This document shows positions 62,946-64,000 of a stretch of 64,000 nucleotides of DNA, in pieces. The stretch is taken from positions 106,436 to 170,435 of the forward strand of contig CAVPAM010000003.1 in the NCBI GenBank assembly GCA_963701445.1, written 5' to 3'. The position numbers and the translations under genes were made by a program. Each line of letters opens with the position of its first letter. Position 1 is the stretch's first letter. This stretch comes from CAKZLS01 sp963701445 (lineage in GTDB: Bacteria > Pseudomonadota > Alphaproteobacteria > Rhodospirillales > Defluviicoccaceae). Under the pieces are notes generated by a model, which worked only from the letters and a program-made list of their open reading frames with translations, was not told where the DNA came from and searched no databases.

Positions 62946-63067
62946 CATTCGAGAAACACAAACATCGAGAACCCCCCCCCCAAACCGCAGCTTCGATTCC
63001 GCGCAGCCGCTTAAACCTCCAATCTTGCCCAGCCTCATCGCGCCCACGCGCGGCGAAATCCCAAAAA

Positions 63068-64000
63068 TTACTCGGATAGCTCCCGCTTTTTGGAGTGCTC
63101 CCGGGGGCCACTATCTCTTGACCCAAGGACATTGGGTGAACTCCGCAGGTTGTCTGTCAGGTTCAGCAATCGAATTTCAGCGGACTTCTCACCCATGGCA
63201 ATTGCCTTTTTGTACCATCTGACGGCCTCTTCGACATTTGACTGACCGCCGTCGTTTGCCGTCTTACCCAGGCGCGTTGGATCGTAGGTCGAGCCCATGG
63301 CGGTCGCCGCGAAGGCGCTGCCGTTGAGGGCCGCGAGTCGATACACCAGCCTCGCGGAGGCGACGTCGCCAATGCTCAGAAGGCCGTCGCCCTTGGCTTT
63401 CAACCGGTCCGCGTCGAGTACCCGCAATGCATCCGCCGAGACATCGGGAACATTGTTTTTCGAACGTGAAGGCGCGGGCTTGAATGGCGTGTGCGATGGC
63501 GCGACTCCGGATCCGGCGGAAACAACTCTTGCCGAGGCCGTCGATGTCCTCGGCGACGGCTCGTTCGTGTCATGGATGGCCTTCGGGGAAAGCCTGTTCG
63601 CTCCGGCACCAGGGACAATATTAGGGCGAACATTGTTGGTGATTGGCGCCGGATCGAGGCTGGTCGGGGAACGCCACGAGTCATTCGGTGGCGGTTCGAC
63701 CCAATGTCTCGATGGCCAGGATGCGACGGAGCCTGGCTGTTCGGCATCGCTCTGAGCTTGTTGAACGGCGGCCGTGGACAGAGTGAGCGACGCGGGAGCA
63801 GGGTTCTTGATCGTGCTACCGCTGACGACAAAATATAGGGTGGCCCCGCCGATGGCCAAAAGCACGCCCGCCGCCGCCCAACTCATACCCGATGGAACGC
63901 GAAAACGGGGGGCCGGGATGAAATCCGCATTCCGCGACACTTCGGAGGTCATGTCGCGCCCAGATGGGACTGCAGGGTCGAACCGATGCCAGCATTCTGA
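63068..64000 (-). CDS. C-terminal part of a second ATPase-TM-repeat paralogue (Sel1/TPR-like repeats), 5' end outside window
   Basis: The frame is open through the right edge, so the N-terminus is missing and the ATG at 63952 should not be taken as the start. The visible order is PSGRDMTSEVS, a single membrane helix (WAAAGVLLAIGGATLYFVV), a long Ser/Pro/Thr-rich linker, and a Sel1-like repeat segment (GDGLLSIGDVASARLVYRLAA, then STYDPTRLG, and VEEAVRWYKKAIAMGEKSA). The region from PSG through the helix aligns with residues 358-407 of the ATPase protein encoded at 8533-11241. An ExeA-like ATPase is therefore expected upstream, off the window. Confidence 0.65.
   Translation of the reverse strand, partial: SECWHRFDPAVPSGRDMTSEVSRNADFIPAPRFRVPSGMSWAAAGVLLAIGGATLYFVVSGSTIKNPAPASLTLSTAAVQQAQSDAEQPGSVASWPSRHWVEPPPNDSWRSPTSLDPAPITNNVRPNIVPGAGANRLSPKAIHDTNEPSPRTSTASARVVSAGSGVAPSHTPFKPAPSRSKNNVPDVSADALRVLDADRLKAKGDGLLSIGDVASARLVYRLAALNGSAFAATAMGSTYDPTRLGKTANDGGQSNVEEAVRWYKKAIAMGEKSAEIRLLNLTDNLRSSPNVLGSRDSGPREHSKKRELSE

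Noticed and set aside
56664..64000. attR copy of the tRNA-Lys 3' end
   Set aside because: I searched by eye for the T-arm to CCA sequence downstream and found no second copy in the window.

Overview
The window is about 64 kb of GC-rich chromosome from an alphaproteobacterium, most likely Rhodospirillales-like. The evidence is gene order and protein type: sfsA-map-radC; lysC, a nitronate monooxygenase, ptsP, rodZ, ispG and hisS in a row; prfA-prmC followed by a DUF4167 gene; miaA-ilvB-ilvH-ilvC-leuA; mreBCD-mrdA-rodA; and an NDUFAF5-type methyltransferase beside comF-grxC. Most of it is housekeeping. I cannot name a species.

Layout. 0-8.5 kb: end of a beta-helix protein, a carboxymuconolactone decarboxylase-like gene, a Bax-inhibitor-1 membrane protein, the classic ybbA-ybbP / tesA divergon, then FIST, Tas-type aldo-keto reductase and thpR genes. 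8.5-11.2 kb: a large modular protein (ExeA-like ATPase, one membrane span, ankyrin repeats, peptidoglycan-binding domain). 11.2-11.9 kb: AT-rich control region with a Fur-box-like palindrome. 11.9-17.7 kb: a complete hybOABCD-type uptake [NiFe]-hydrogenase operon. 17.6-29.6 kb: radC, map, sfsA, methyltransferases, comF, grxC, a nitrilase, ubiG, lysC, ptsP. 29.9-37.6 kb: rodZ, ispG, hisS, hemA, prfA, prmC, DUF4167. 37.6-44.9 kb: MOSC protein, methionine-salvage pair mtnP-mtnA, a secreted EndoU-like nuclease with a small acidic partner, a membrane protein paired with a secreted molybdopterin-fold protein, and miaA. 45-50.7 kb: branched-chain amino acid genes ilvBHC and leuA, the latter with a probable leader. 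50.8-56.5 kb: the rod-shape cluster. 56.6-63 kb: a tRNA-Lys(CTT) with an integrase beside it, a ParA/ribbon-helix-helix pair with repeated operators, an IS1182-type transposase, a complete ISAs1 element and an IS3 remnant. 63-64 kb: the 3' part of a second ATPase-TM-repeat paralogue.

Two cross-cutting observations matter to a user. First, seven otherwise intact genes (a CMD-family gene, tas, hybO, hybB, radC, mtnA, mrdA) carry eight frame breaks. Every one is a +1 shift, and removing one base per site restores a full-length protein. Because mrdA and the hydrogenase are among them, insertion-type sequencing error is the likeliest cause. Second, the haem gene here is a glutamyl-tRNA reductase in the order hemA-prfA-prmC, as in gammaproteobacteria, whereas most alphaproteobacteria use ALA synthase.

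I see no CRISPR array, rRNA or complete phage. The most promising leads for something undescribed are the modular ATPase-TM-repeat paralogues, the EndoU/acidic-protein pair and the molybdopterin-fold/membrane-protein pair.
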